NCBI GenBank assembly: GCA_027625915.1
Contig: JANTQA010000029.1
Coordinates: 8,308,001 to 8,372,000, forward strand
Source: Anaeramoeba flamelloides
Taxonomy: Eukaryota; Metamonada; Anaeramoebidae
Length of the DNA stretch: 64,000 bases
Direction: 5' to 3'
In this document: one piece after another, positions 10,912-22,931 of the stretch
How positions within the stretch are numbered: the stretch's first letter is position 1
Layout: each line of letters starts with the position of its first letter
Notes under the pieces: generated by a model
Database searches by the model: none
Told to the model about the DNA's origin: nothing
The model's input: the letters and a program-made list of their open reading frames with translations, nothing else
Made by a program: the position numbers and the translations under genes

Positions 10912-13900
10912 ATGTTGATGAAACTTTTCAAATTTGCTTTATTGTTTATTTTTCTATCAAACCTTCCATTCACTTTTTCAACAAATTTAATTGATCAACA
11001 AACAAAGGAACTTGATTCAGGTTTGTCTTTATTTCTTTTCTTTTTTTTTCCTTTTTTATTTTTAAAAATATTTCAATTAAATACCAACACTCCACAAACA
11101 ATAACATTTTCAAAATAACGTATTCCTGACCACAACTTTTTTCAAGAACTCCAAAATTAGGAGAAAAAAGAAAATCAAAAAAAGAAACAACAAACACCAA
11201 ATCTTTTTTGAAAGAAAAATATTTCTTTTCTATTTTCTTAATAGTTTTCTTTTTTCATAATTTCTTTTTTTTTGATTTTTTAGTCTCGATAATTTAAGAA
11301 TTAAGAAAATTAAAAACAACACCATTCTTTTTCACGTTGTTTAAAAATAAAAATCCAAAACAAAGAATCTAAAGATGTAAATTCTTCAGCATCCTTTTTA
11401 ATATTTGCTTTGTTTTTAACAAGAAAAAAATATCAAATTTTCATTTTCTTTTGATGATGAAAAACAAAAATTAATTGATTATTTGTTGGCTCTCTAAAAA
11501 TACTAAACTGGTACTTTTTGAGACAACTTTCGTTATTCACTTGTTCAAAGTTATTTTCAAAATTGTTCACACTTTGTGAGCTTTTGAACATTACTCCCAG
11601 AATCTACTTTTAAAAACTCTTTTTTTTAATCATCAAATCATATATTTGACGCTTAAATTTCTGAAAGGGGGGTTGAATATAACAAAACTAGACTGTAATT
11701 TACACTTCTTTAATAATAAAAAAAATAAAAAAAAACAACTCTTTTTTTTTTTTTTTTTCTTTTTATTTGGATCAATTAAAATATACTCACTTTTAAACCA
11801 TTTTAATTTTCAAAAAAGGTTCAAAATATTAAAGTGCTTTGAACACCCAAATATTACTGTTTGTTGAAAAATAAATCGAACAAAATTTTCATTTATCTTT
11901 CGAGTCAATTGTTCAAATGTCTTGTGAAATATTATCAACTTTTCAAAACCTTAAATCTGACTATCTAATATTTTTAACCTTTTTTTGAAAATTAAAATGG
12001 TTTAAAAGTGAGTATATGTCCTTAATAAAATTAAGCACTATTTTTTTCTGATTAATATTTTTCGAAATTAAGAACATAACTTAATTCAATTAAACACTGT
12101 GATAATTTTTTTTAGAATAAAAACACTCTCAACTTTTGAATATCGAAAATATTTTTTGGAATTAATGTGCACTTTTTTATTTTTTTTTGAAAAAATGGGG
12201 TTGAGAAAATTTTGAAATCAAAGAATAAGTTAATATATTAAATTAGAATGCTTTTCCAGAAAGTTTATCCTTTTAGTTTAACTTTTTTTTTATTCTACCA
12301 TTTAAAACTAAAAAAAACATTTGAGGACCAAATTAGTGCCTTTTGTGAAAGGAAAATTCCCATAATTTAGAATTTGTTTTTGTAAATGAGTTAAAACAAG
12401 ATAGCGTATCTAAAAATATACATAATTTCAAGTTTGAATTCAATGATTTTGGCAAAAAATGTTTTCAAGAAAAAGCTAAATTGAAACTTTATTTATTTTT
12501 ATTTTATCATTTTGTTTTTTTAATTGTATTAATGGAAAGTATTTGATCAGTTTTTCATTTTTAGTGTTTTTTGGGTCGTAGGGACATATTTTGATTGTTT
12601 CAAAAAAATGGTGAAAAAAGTAAAGATCTTTGTTGATCCCAATATTTTTGTTTTAAATTACTCATTTTAGCAATCCTTTGTGATGTTTAAAATATTGTCT
12701 TGAAATGAATTTCTTGATACACCTGAGGATTTGATTGCGATTTAAAATTTTTTAAAAGAAATGAAATAAAAAAGGATGCTTAATATAAAAAAAAATATAA
12801 AAAATGAATTCTCAGAGAGTTTTTCCAAAATATCTCTTTATATATTAAAGTTAAAAGTATTAATTATTTGTTTTTTTTTTAATTATTTTAAGGTATGACA
12901 AGAGCAATAAGAGTTCACGAACAATGCTTTAAACTTCTTACCAAGAATTATCAAAATCAAATTAAAAATTCTTTCTAAAACCCAAAACTTGGATTCAAAT
13001 TAAATTAAAATTTTGATCATCTCTCGTAATAAACTTTCAACGAATTTTTTGCATTTTATTTCAAAAATTTATAAAACCTAATATTCTTAAATAATTCAAT
13101 AAACCTGTAAAATTTTCAATTATTATTCAAGTGAAAACATTAAAAAAAAATATAATCAAAAAGAAAAAATATAGAAATGATTATTCACTATTTTTCACAA
13201 ATGAATATATATATTATAATTCTAATAAATAACTACTTATCTCACGGTCAACTAAACTAAAATTCCAAAATTTTAAACAAAGTTAAAAGTGTCCAAAAGA
13301 AGCAAAATAATACAATTCCATTCAAATTGAAAATAATTTTGATTTTTGTAAAATATTCAAATCATTTTTTCATCTTTTTAGTTTTTGCTTTCATTGAATT
13401 TTTTGAATTATGTAACCTGTTTCATTCAATTAATATTTTTTTCGAATAATTGTTAATATGGTTTAAAGTTGAGTTGTTCCAATTAGAAGAACTCAAATAA
13501 AATTAGTTGATGGTATCTAACCATTTGATAGATCAATATTCCAAATAGAGTTTTTACAAATTTACTAATGTATTTTTTTGTTTTGCCCATCTACAAAAAT
13601 TTGGAACACACCGATAATTTATTAGTATTGATAATTATTAATTTTTTGTTTTGTGAGATATTGAAATTTGTAAACAATTGTTAACATTTCAATTAGTAAA
13701 AGGTTCTAAGTTGGTATTTCTTCGTGAATTTATTAAATAAGATTTTAATTTCAAAAATTGAATTTTGGTTGTGTTAAAAATTTTGAATTGGAGTTTATTT
13801 TTTGAAAAGAAAATGTATTATCCTTGAATAATTTTGACTAGGTTTGCCAATTTGTAAAAAAAACAAAATATTATTATCTAAAATTAAAAAAATCTGGATT

Positions 13901-14911
13901 GAAATTAACAAATTAGAGGGGTTTTTGTTTCAAGTTTTTAATATTTTTAACTATTAAAACATATTAATATTAACCATTTAAAAGGAATGGAAAAGGAAAT
14001 ACATCTCCGGCAAATTTCTTTTTTTTTTTTTTTTTGTTCTCTACAATAACATTCAGAACAATTTTTTTTATCAAAACAATATTAAAGTTATGGTGCAATT
14101 AACAGAAATAAAGGTCTATTTTGCAATTTTTTATAATACCATCTCCAAAATTCACAACAAGTATTTTTATTTTTACTTTTTGTATTTGTGAAAATTTTGT
14201 TGCTGATTAAAAGTTAAAAAATAGTAAAAAAAAGTTAGGATATAAAGAGAAAAAATATATTTTTTTAGAAAAATTAAAGCTTCATCAAAAACTTTCCTAT
14301 TTTTAAATATAATGTAAACTTATTATTATATTTTAATTTTTGGATACTCTGTATCTCTTTTGTTATCCATTTTTTAAATAAAATAAAAAAACAAATACTA
14401 TTAAATTCTGGTTATCAGTTTTATTTAGTACTAAAAATATTAAGAATATTTGAGGAGTAAATAATCGAAAATCAGTTGCTACAATTGTTTTTTACCCAAC
14501 ACCTGCTTTAATTGAACTAAAAACCATTCTTTTTTTTTTTCAATTAATAATTTTAAAAGCTTTATTATTATTTTAATTATAATATGCAAGAATTACACAG
14601 GAAATATTTAAATCAGAAATCATTAATTTATAATTATTATTAAAAAGTGAAAACAGCAAGTTTAAATAATGTTCAAGATATATTTTTATTTCCTGTTTTT
14701 AAATTATTTTTGAGCTAATTTTTAAAACTTTTTGAATTCAATTTTTGAAAATAACTGAATATTTTTTTTTGTTTTGTTTGAGAACGCTTTGAAATCACAA
14801 ATAGTAACCAAAACTATAAATAATAAAAAATTTTAAAAAAAAAAAATACAAAAAATCTAAAATAAGGAATTTATTTTTTATAACAAACAAACTAAACTCA
14901 ATTAATATATC

Positions 14912-14979
<68 letters not shown>

Positions 14980-15882
14980 CAATTATTTATTAATCTTAAA
15001 GAATGTAGCTCTTATAATGGATCATGTGAATTATGTTTGACTCATTTTTCTGATCGTAGTTGTGGATGGTGTGCAGATTCAAAATTAACAATTTTATGTT
15101 TAAAAGGAAATTCTGAAGGGCCAATCAACACAACTTGTACAAAGGGATGGTATTATGGTACAAATTCGAAATGCCCACCATCGCCTACAAACCCACCAAC
15201 ACCAACACCAAAACCCACAGTGACAGCATCACCATCGCCATCGGCACTTCCACATTCAGATTGCAGAAAATTTTATAATAATTGCATGACCTGTATTGAG
15301 CATTATATGGACCGAAAATGTGGGTGGTGTTTTACGACATCACAATGTAGTTATGGTGATTTTAACGGGCCCTCTGACCATAGCTGTGAATTTAGTGCAT
15401 GGAATTGGGGACCGATTGCAAGATGTAATCTCCCTTCGCCTTCGCATTCGCCTACCACTTCGCCTACCACTTCGCCATCACCTGTTATTTCGCCATCTCC
15501 TTCACCATCTCTGACTATTTCGCCAACCCCTTCGCACATGCCATCAACATCCGCTTCACAATCAACGTCAAGTTCACCTTCACATTCTCATAAATCAAAA
15601 GGACTGTCTAGTGGCAAAATTGCAGGGATTACAGTTGGCTCTGTATGCGGATTTTTCATATTAATAATCTTAATTATTTATCTTGTCAGGAGAAATAAAA
15701 AACAAGAAAAATATACAAAAATTAAGGATATCCAAGGATCGAACCAAACTGATTCTATTAAATACGATGATGACTTATCAACAGATAGCCAGAGTTATTG
15801 GGAAGAGGGCAATCAAAATAGGGATGAAGATGAAGAGGATAATAAAGAGGAAAGTGTTAAAAATGTAGAAAAAATTAATTAA
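10912..15882 (+). CDS. Secreted/type I membrane PSI-domain receptor, two exons
   Basis: Exon 1 is 10912-11020 (signal peptide MLMKLFKFALLFIFLSNLPF). A 3981-base intron (TTCAG|GTTTGT ... CTTAAAG|AATGT) is followed by exon 2, 15002-15882. The phase-1 join gives GAA and continues DSECSSYNGSCELC, for 329 residues. Two PSI-like cysteine modules follow, at about 38-85 (ending SCGWC) and 124-175 (CMTCIEHYMDRKCGWC). Then come a Pro/Ser/Thr-rich stalk, one membrane helix near 245-267 (GSVCGFFILIILIIYLV), a basic stop-transfer RRNKK and an acidic cytoplasmic tail. PSI modules occur in plexins, integrins and many protist surface proteins, so an adhesion or receptor role is inferred. The start could also be the second Met (10918). 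The join is supported by phase and by completing the first Cys of the module, but no transcript confirms it. Confidence 0.72.
11773..12017. mobile_element. Fold-back MITE, right-arm copy
   Basis: Same element as 288-540 in opposite orientation, with ends CAATTAAAATATACTCAC and GTGAGTATAT. Its distal end is interrupted by the 12018-12585 insertion. It lies inside intron 1 of the PSI-receptor gene. Confidence 0.75.
12018..12585. mobile_element. 568-bp insertion present only in the right arm
   Basis: The left arm reads straight across (in reverse complement GTGAGTATATTTTAATTG). The right arm has GTGAGTATAT, then 568 bases beginning GTCCTTAATAAAA and ending GGTCGTAGGGAC, then ATATTTTGATTG. ATAT on both sides looks like a target-site duplication, and GTCC/GGAC are short inverted termini. 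No coding frame is visible. It is a non-autonomous insertion that arrived after the arms were duplicated, or less likely was cleanly lost from the left arm. Confidence 0.65.
13265..13815 (+). repeat. Dispersed repeat, copy 1 (second copy 30680-31210)
   Basis: About 550 bp align in the same orientation with 30680-31210. Shared stretches include CAAAATAATACAATT, TAATTTTGATTTTTGTAAAA, AGAAGAACTCAAAT and TTGATAGATCAA. Divergence is moderate with many small indels, so both copies are old. This copy lies in the PSI-receptor intron. Neither copy shows terminal repeats that would identify a family. Confidence 0.65.
14905..14976. repeat. (ATCT)n followed by (AT)n microsatellite
   Basis: About ten CTAT/ATCT units are followed by an alternating TA run of about 30 bases. 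It stands just upstream of the 3' splice site of PSI-receptor intron 1 (AG at 15000-15001). Confidence 0.9.
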
Positions 15883-18800
15883 ATATTTCAAATTAATATT
15901 AATAAAATATTTAAAAAAAATAAATATATAAACAATTTTTAAATTTAAAAAGTTTTTTCATTTTAAATCTTTCAAAAGAAAGATTTATTATATTTTAAGG
16001 GGTTAGTACCTACCACATAGAAGCCGAAAAGTATATTGTGTTGCTATTGAATTTAAATCATCTTAGTTTTCCAATCTTTAAATATCTCTAAAAATTCGAT
16101 TTAGATTTCTTGCTAAGAGTTAAACAATTGAAAAAACTTAACCAGGTGAAGTTAGAATTTTGAATTGAATAAATTTGTTTATCCGAATTCAAAGAGTTCC
16201 TCGAAACATTGCAGTATTTTAAAAACGGTTATTAGAAGTCTTTTAAACCCAAATTATTTTTCAAAAAAAAACAATAAGAATTTTCTGCAGAAAAAAAAAG
16301 AATAAAAAAACGAGCAAATAAAAAATATGAATCCTAAAAAATAAACTTTGTTTCAAGTCATAGAGGTATCCAAAAAAAAACATTTTTTTCAAATATCAAT
16401 TATTTTTTCGAATTTACCTTTGAAGAACAAATCAGAAATAAGTTGAATAAACTTATTAGAGTATAGTTAATTTTCATGGATAAAGTAAAACTAATTAATC
16501 AAAGGATTTTCTGAAAAATTGAAAAACCTAAATTCTTAGAGCCACATTGAGAAAAACAACAATGCTCATTTTGATCTTCTACTGGTATTTAAATAATAAA
16601 TAAGAAACGATTTTTACTTCATTTTCCATAGTTTTATTTGAGAAAAAACTGCAACACAAACCAAATTTGAAATTTTCCTTCAAAAAGTTTGAAAATCTAA
16701 ATCTTATAATAGTTATTTTCCCCTTTATTATACTCAATGATATGGTCCAAGATGAGGGAATATTTATGATCAGTTATTTTTTTTTTCATAATTAAGTTTT
16801 TATTAGAAGATAAGAGTGTTTTCAAAAATATTCGTTTTTATCTATACAAAAAAAAATCCCAAAGTTGAATATTTTGAAAATCCCATGTCACAAGCATTTA
16901 AATATTTTTAACCAAAAAATATACCTTTTTTTCTAAATGAGAGACTATTGAAAATTGTAGTACTATTAACAACAATAAATATAACACCCTCAAGATTTTT
17001 TAGTATTAGAAATTTGATTATATATGAATAAAGGTAATTACCCTTGTGGAAAAAAAGTGAAACAGGAAAAAAAGTTCAACACGGTTTTTATTTGGGAACA
17101 TTACTGAAAATGAAAAGTAAAATCAATAAAAAGAAGAAACCAATTAACTTCAAATAATAACCCTTTATATTATTGTCAATCAACCCAACAAATAAAATTT
17201 AAATCTAATTGATTTATCGAAATTGTAGATGTGGTTTTGGAGATCTCGAAAATAGTTAATTTTTTGAACAAATTTTTAATAATTAATCAATCAAAGAAAA
17301 AACCCATACCAAAAGATAGTATTAAAAAAACTTTTATTGGGGCGAATACTTCATTTTGTCTTTATTTTTTTTATTTATTCTTTTTTTCATTGATCTTACT
17401 TTGAATTTTCAGTAATGTCCCCAATTAAAAACCGTGTTGAACTTTTTTTCCTGTTTCACTTTTTTTTTCACAACAGTTAAACAAATGGAAAGAAAATTCT
17501 AGTAACCGTTTTGTCTAACTCAGAATTTTTCAATTTTATTGTTTCATATTCGTGATCACTAAAAATTTGAATAATATTTTTTTTACAGGATCGATTATTT
17601 CAAGATAAGGAGACATTGAAAAAGATTCAGATTTGGTTCGTATTTCAATTTGCTTTTGCTGTTTGATCTTGAATTAATGAAAATGGTTATCTTATTTGAA
17701 TTGCTTTCGTTTCCAAAATTTCTAAATAATTACAAATTTTGTACAAGAAAAAAAGATTTTTTTGTACAAAATTCAGAAATTAAAATTTTCTCATTTTATT
17801 TTTGTCAAAAAATTATTATTTAATCAGTTTCAAAATCGTCTTAATTCTTTTTTACAATAATTTTTTAAAGAACTCTATTTTTTTTTTATATGTTTTTTTC
17901 ATGAAATTAGTTTGTTTCTTTTTAGTCTAAAGTCATTCCATAGTTTGTACATGAGTTAAATTTCTGAGGTAGATGAATATAAAAAAGATTGGTTAATTTT
18001 ACCTCACTTCAGAGAAATTTCCTAAAAATATGTTGATCTTGAAAAAATGCTCATACAAAAACTGTTATGAAAGTAGATCAACAGAAATATAAAACAAGCA
18101 TATAAATCCCATATTTAACTTTTTTTTTTTAATTTTTTTAAGTTTGTAAATAAACTGAACCAAAACACTTCTTAGTTGGAATAGGTAGAATTCTATCAAT
18201 ACAAAAACAAGTTTGAAGAAGAAAGAAAAAAATATATTTTAATTTACAAAAGAGTGAATTTTCGAATTCTTCTTCAGACAAAACTATTATTCAAAAGGTA
18301 ATAAGTATTTTCATGAAGTATCTCCGAAAGAAAACCTATTCTTCTTACTTGTCTTTCCAAATATCAATTAAGCGAAATAAAATTGATTAAACAGTTTATT
18401 TTTTAATCTACTGTAAAGGTTTATCCTCTTCAAACCCCCCTAAAATCAAAAATGCAACTTATAAGTATTCCGCTACAGATCCACTTTTATTTTCTTTTCA
18501 AAAAGAAAACAAATTTTTTTGAGAAATTTGCAATTTTTTACAATTTTCAACCATATTGATGATCCAATTAGAAAAACAATCCTATAACAGCTTGGATGGG
18601 TTTATATTTCAAATAACAAATTTGTAATTTGTCAAAATTATTGTTTTTAATTAGAAAAAAACAGTTTTCCCTCATTAACACTTCTAATTAATTTTTACCT
18701 ATTGTCCAATCAAGGTTTTTAGAAGAAGCATTAAAAAATGGTTCCTATTAATGGTATTCTGAGAAGAAGGTTTTAAAAGGAAGTGGTTAATAATTGCAAA

Positions 18801-18948
18801 AAATACAATCATTAAAAAGAAAAGATATTTTCAAATCTCAAGACATTACCTAAAATGAGTTTAATTCACCATCTTTAGATTTTTTATTTGATTCTAACCT
18901 TTTGTATCATTTTTCAATTTATTTTTTTATACTTTGACAACAAAGATA
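15883..18948. other. Intergenic, one fold-back element
   Basis: AT-rich DNA between the PSI-receptor and PAS-like genes. It contains the fold-back element at 17045-17473. A short stretch near 16425-16500 (CTTTGAAGAACAAATCAGAAATAAG) resembles stretches near 23581 and 24741 and may belong to an old dispersed repeat. No exon was recognised. Confidence 0.5.
17045..17473. mobile_element. Fold-back MITE with ~95-bp inverted arms
   Basis: The left arm starts TTGTGGAAAAAAAGTGAAAC and includes AAGTTCAACACGGTTTTTAT; the right arm is its reverse complement ending CACTTTTTTTTTCACAA. The centre is unrelated AT-rich DNA. There is no coding capacity. No second copy was noticed in the window. Confidence 0.75.
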
Positions 18949-21900
18949 ATGATACCTAACTTTTCAAAAAAAGATTACCAAAAGCATCTCAAAAATCTTC
19001 AAAAGTCAACACATGCGAACACAATTTTTGACCAAACTTATGCCTTTTTACACTTTAACCCAAAATTTAGCAAATATTTTAGAACTACAAAAAATACCTT
19101 GAAAAATAAAACAATTTTTAGTTTGTTACCAGGTATTGTCGATTATTCCATTTCTACCTTGAACATGGAAAGACAAAATAATGATCTTTTCTTTGATTTA
19201 TATTTTATTTTTTACTTTTTTTTTATCCTATGTCTTACTAATCCTATTCCATCAATAATTGAAAAAAGATATACAGTCAACTCAAAAAATATCAAGCTTT
19301 GAGTTTTTCCAAAGCAAGCTGAAAGAGTTAAAAAAGTTTGTTGTTTTTTTGTTTGTATATTTTTCTAAAAATTGAAAAAAAATTATTTTAATCTTTAAAA
19401 AAATTAACTTTTTTTTATATATATTAAATTATCATTATTTTTTTCTTAAAGAAACAAAACTGGAAAAATTTCATTTGTGTGCGAATTTAAAACAATGGAT
19501 AATTTTACATTTTGGGGACATGTGAATTTTTTCCTTATCAGGGTGAACAATAATTATTTGTATCAGCTTTTAGTAAAGAAAATCCAAAACCCTGAAAATC
19601 AATCCCAAAAATCTTTGAATAATTCCCAATTCAAATCAATTGGATCTGAGTCAGATGGTGGATCGTCCGGCCGTGTTTCAAGTGGTATTCGAAAAAACAA
19701 TATCAAAAAAGCATCAAACTTTTCAACCATCTTTTTATCAGGTTTGGATCATCTTTTTCCTTTTCCAATATTTTTTTCTTTTTGTCATTGTATGGTTTTT
19801 GTGGTTCTTTTCTTGTAAACAATAAAACAAACGATTTTTTTACTTTTTCTCATTCTGCTAATAAACGATTTTTCATTTATTTAGATCATATACGAATGTG
19901 CAAAAAGTGATGTCTTAATATTTTAAGTTTTTTTACTAAATTTGTCATTTTTCCAAAAACTAAAAAACTTTTCCTCTGCCTCCTGACCGGAGAGGTTTTT
20001 TTGTCAACGAATTGATGGTTTTAAATAGCAAAAAATGCAATTTAATGAAAGAATAAAAATGTTTGGGAAGAAACAGAAATTTAAAAAATGAAAAAAATTT
20101 ATAGAAATCAAAAAACAAAAACTACCCCAAACATTTTTATTCATTCATTAAATTGTGTTTTTTAGTTATTAGAAACCTCTAATTCGTTGAAAAAAAGCCC
20201 CCCCCCATCGGGACGCAGAGGAAAAGTTTTTTAGTTTTTGGAAAAATGACAAATTTAGTAAAAAAACTTAAAATAAACTCCATTTCGAAATAATTGGCTC
20301 CTAAAAATCAAATTTTGAAAACAATTATTTTTAATAATTGAAGTTATCTATTAAAATAAAAAAAATAATATTTTAATATTCAGTTTTATACACTAGAAAT
20401 ATTTTTTTTCCCTCTAAAAATTAAAGAAAAAAAAAAAAAAAAAAAAAAGGGACATTTATTAAAAATTTTAATTTATTAAGATTTGACTCTTAGCACATGT
20501 TTAGGCATTTTCGAATAAACGGGAAAAAAATTATACTTTATTTCCCAATTTTTCTTTTTCAATTAGAGTTTTCACAGAAAAAAAAATTTAATTTGTGATA
20601 TCTCTGTTTATTTTTTAGGTCCTTTTCTTATCATTATATTGATATATTTCGGGTGAATTAAAAATCCAAATTGAATTGATTTCTTTACTGGTATTTAAAA
20701 TCCAAAATGGGAGAAAAGTTCTTCTGATTAACTTTTTTTCAATTCTGAAATCTGACTTTTCATTTTGGATTCTTAGTTTACCCAACATATTCCTATAAAC
20801 ACATACACAAAAAAAGAACGAAAAAAATACTGGTATTTGAAATTAAAATGGGGACAAATTTCATATTCTATCATTTTTTCAATTTTTGAAAATTCTTTCA
20901 AAGTTCCGTGCTCACCCAAAGTAAACAAAATGCTCCAATAAAAAAAAGAGAACCAAAAAGATCATTATAAAAAAACAATTTTAACAATTCTTTTTTCTTT
21001 GAAATTCCCTTTCTTGGTAAAAGAAAAATAGAAGGAAACTACAGTTAAAATTTTTCCTATTTATTATACAAATACCAGTAAAAAAAAACAAAAAAGAAAT
21101 ATGCATATATATATAAACGAAACTGCGCCTCTATTGATAATTGGAAAATAAATTGATAAATGTTTTCATTTATCTCTTTAAAAAAAAAAAAAAAAGACAA
21201 AAAAAATCGAAAGAAATAACTATAACATTAAAGACTCTATTCAAAACAAAAAAAAAATTGTGGTTGAACAAATACTACATCTGAAAAAAAAATTTGACGA
21301 ATTATCGAAAAGAAAGTCATCGTGAGGGGGTGGTAAGGTTCAAAACTTAGTGGAATTGTAGAGTTCTTCTGGATCTTAAGAGATCAAGGTATAACTTCAC
21401 ATTTTTTTTTTTATTATCCAGAAGTATCTCACAGTAACTTTTTTTTAGATATCCCTTAACTATTCCACAAGAAATTAACAATATTTTTTGAAAAAGAAAT
21501 GAAAATTTTGTTCAATGAATTTTGTGAAAAACTGAAAAATAGAAGAAAATTTTGACTAAATTCAAACCTTGGTTTTAATTCTTTTTTAAGAGAAAAACCC
21601 AGAAATTTTCAAAACTGGAAGATTCCCTTTTTTTTGGGTAATTGATAGATTTATAACATTTAAACAACACTCCAATTAAAACAGGTAATTTTACTTGATT
21701 ATATATACCTTTATCTTTAAAAATGGAATTTTTTTTTTAATTTTAACTAATATTTTCAATTGATCAGAAAACACATCTTTGTTTTTTTGAAATGCCAGGG
21801 TTTTAGATTTGGCAGTAATTACAATATTTTTTACTCAACAGAAATTTTGAATTACTTAATAAATATTATTTTTTAAAAAAATTACAAGTAGGAATTTGGA

Positions 21901-22931
21901 ACTAATCTAAAGGAAAAATTTAATGGTAACAGATTGGTATTTTTAAAATTAGGAAAGATACATGCAATGGTAATTTTATTTTTAAAAAATAATTAGATCA
22001 GCTCAAATGAGAAAAACTTTTTTTTATATAAAATGAAAAGAAAATATCGTTGTTTTTTGAAATAGTTAGCTTTTTTTTTTGTTTTTATACTAACAGTGGG
22101 AAATTAATTATATAGAATGAATAATAATTATGTGGATTTTTTTTCATTTTTCTTTTGCACTTGAATTAGTTATCCACATATTTTCCAATTAAAAAACAAA
22201 AATTTTTAGTTCACATCCCAAAATATTTTCCAAAGTTTATAAGTTGAAGTAAAACCAAAGATCTTGACAACGTCGTTTATAAAGGATATTATAAGGCAAT
22301 AAATTAAACTTTATCCAGTAAACTCTAAGACAAAAGTTTTACTCTACTAATTTGATTGTAGCATTAATCATTAATATTCATTTTGGGAATTGAAATAACA
22401 ATTTTCATTTATTAATTGGAAAATAAGAGTAATTTAAAAAATACTAAAATTTTCATAAATTAAAATATTGTAATCTATAAAAATTAAATATAATATATAG
22501 ATGGAGAAGCAGAAGAAGATTTTGATGATGAAATCACATCTATGAAGGATTCAACTCGTTCGTTATCAAACTCAAAATTTGAACAAAAGATAATTGATAA
22601 AATTAATTTAATTGAGGTACTTTTTGAAAACACATTAGAAACAAAAAATAGTGAAATTTTAAATGCAATTGAGTGTTTGAAAAAAGAACGAAACATTCAA
22701 AGACGAAAATATGATGAACTTGAAACATTATTACAAAGAAGATTAACCGGGTTAGAAACAGAGAAAACGACAATGAAAAGTATGTCATTTAATTTTTCAG
22801 TTTTAGATCAGAAAAAAAAATTATCTAAAAAATTATTAAAGCAATATTGTGTAATCAATGACAAAATCATGAAAGTTTTATTATCAAAAACAAACAAAGA
22901 ACTTCAAGAAATCGAAAAAACTCTCAATTAA
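18949..22931 (+). CDS. PAS-like domain / coiled-coil protein, at least three exons
   Basis: Three pieces read as one protein. Piece 1 (from ATG 18949 to somewhere before 19302) encodes MIPNFSKKDYQKHLKNL and a PAS-like start (YAFLHFNPKFSKYF, KTIFSLLP). Piece 2, 19452-19741, opens after CTTAAAG and gives KTGKISFVCEFKTMDNFTFW and VNNNYLYQLLVKKI, the strand pattern that closes PAS folds, then a Ser-rich linker. Piece 3, 22501-22931, follows a 2759-base intron (TATCAG|GTTTGG ... ATATATAG|ATGG). The phase-1 join makes GAT, leading to an acidic stretch and a coiled-coil tail (KKERNIQRRKYDELETLLQR). The second junction is well supported. The first is not: piece 2 needs a phase-2 donor and no convincing one is visible, so a small exon may be missing or the start may be wrong. 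A PAS role in sensing or protein binding is inferred only. Confidence 0.55.
19919..20275. mobile_element. Fold-back MITE in PAS-like gene intron
   Basis: Inverted arms start ATATTTTAAGTTTTTTTACT and include CCAAAAACTAAAAAACTTTT and CTCTGC; the right arm ends AGTAAAAAAACTTAAAATA. A second inner pair surrounds AAAAATGTTTGGG / CCCAAACATTTTTA. It carries the only notably GC-rich patch nearby (CCTCTGCCTCCTGACCGGAG and a run of nine C near 20197). It lies inside the 2.8-kb intron. Confidence 0.75.

Larger units (their letters stand above)
10080..12783. repeat. Right arm of large inverted duplication
   Basis: This is the reverse complement of 101-2235. It is longer than the left arm because a 568-bp element (12018-12585) sits at the end of its fold-back MITE. 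The arm contains the 5' flank, exon 1 and the first part of intron 1 of the PSI-receptor gene. The outer boundary at 12783 falls inside that intron, so the left copy of the gene should lose everything downstream of it. Confidence 0.9.

Noticed and set aside
101-12783. A giant transposon with 2.2-kb terminal inverted repeats (Polinton-like)
   Set aside because: No polymerase, capsid, protease or intact integrase coding sequence lies between the arms. The arms contain part of a host receptor gene, and one arm edge lies in its intron. An inverted duplication explains this better.
14905-14976. CRISPR-like or tandem regulatory array
   Set aside because: It is a plain tetranucleotide and dinucleotide microsatellite with no spacers.
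15351-15539. A minus-strand frame rich in Gly, Glu and Val
   Set aside because: Antisense shadow of the Pro/Ser/Thr stalk of the PSI receptor, which has clear cysteine modules on the + strand.
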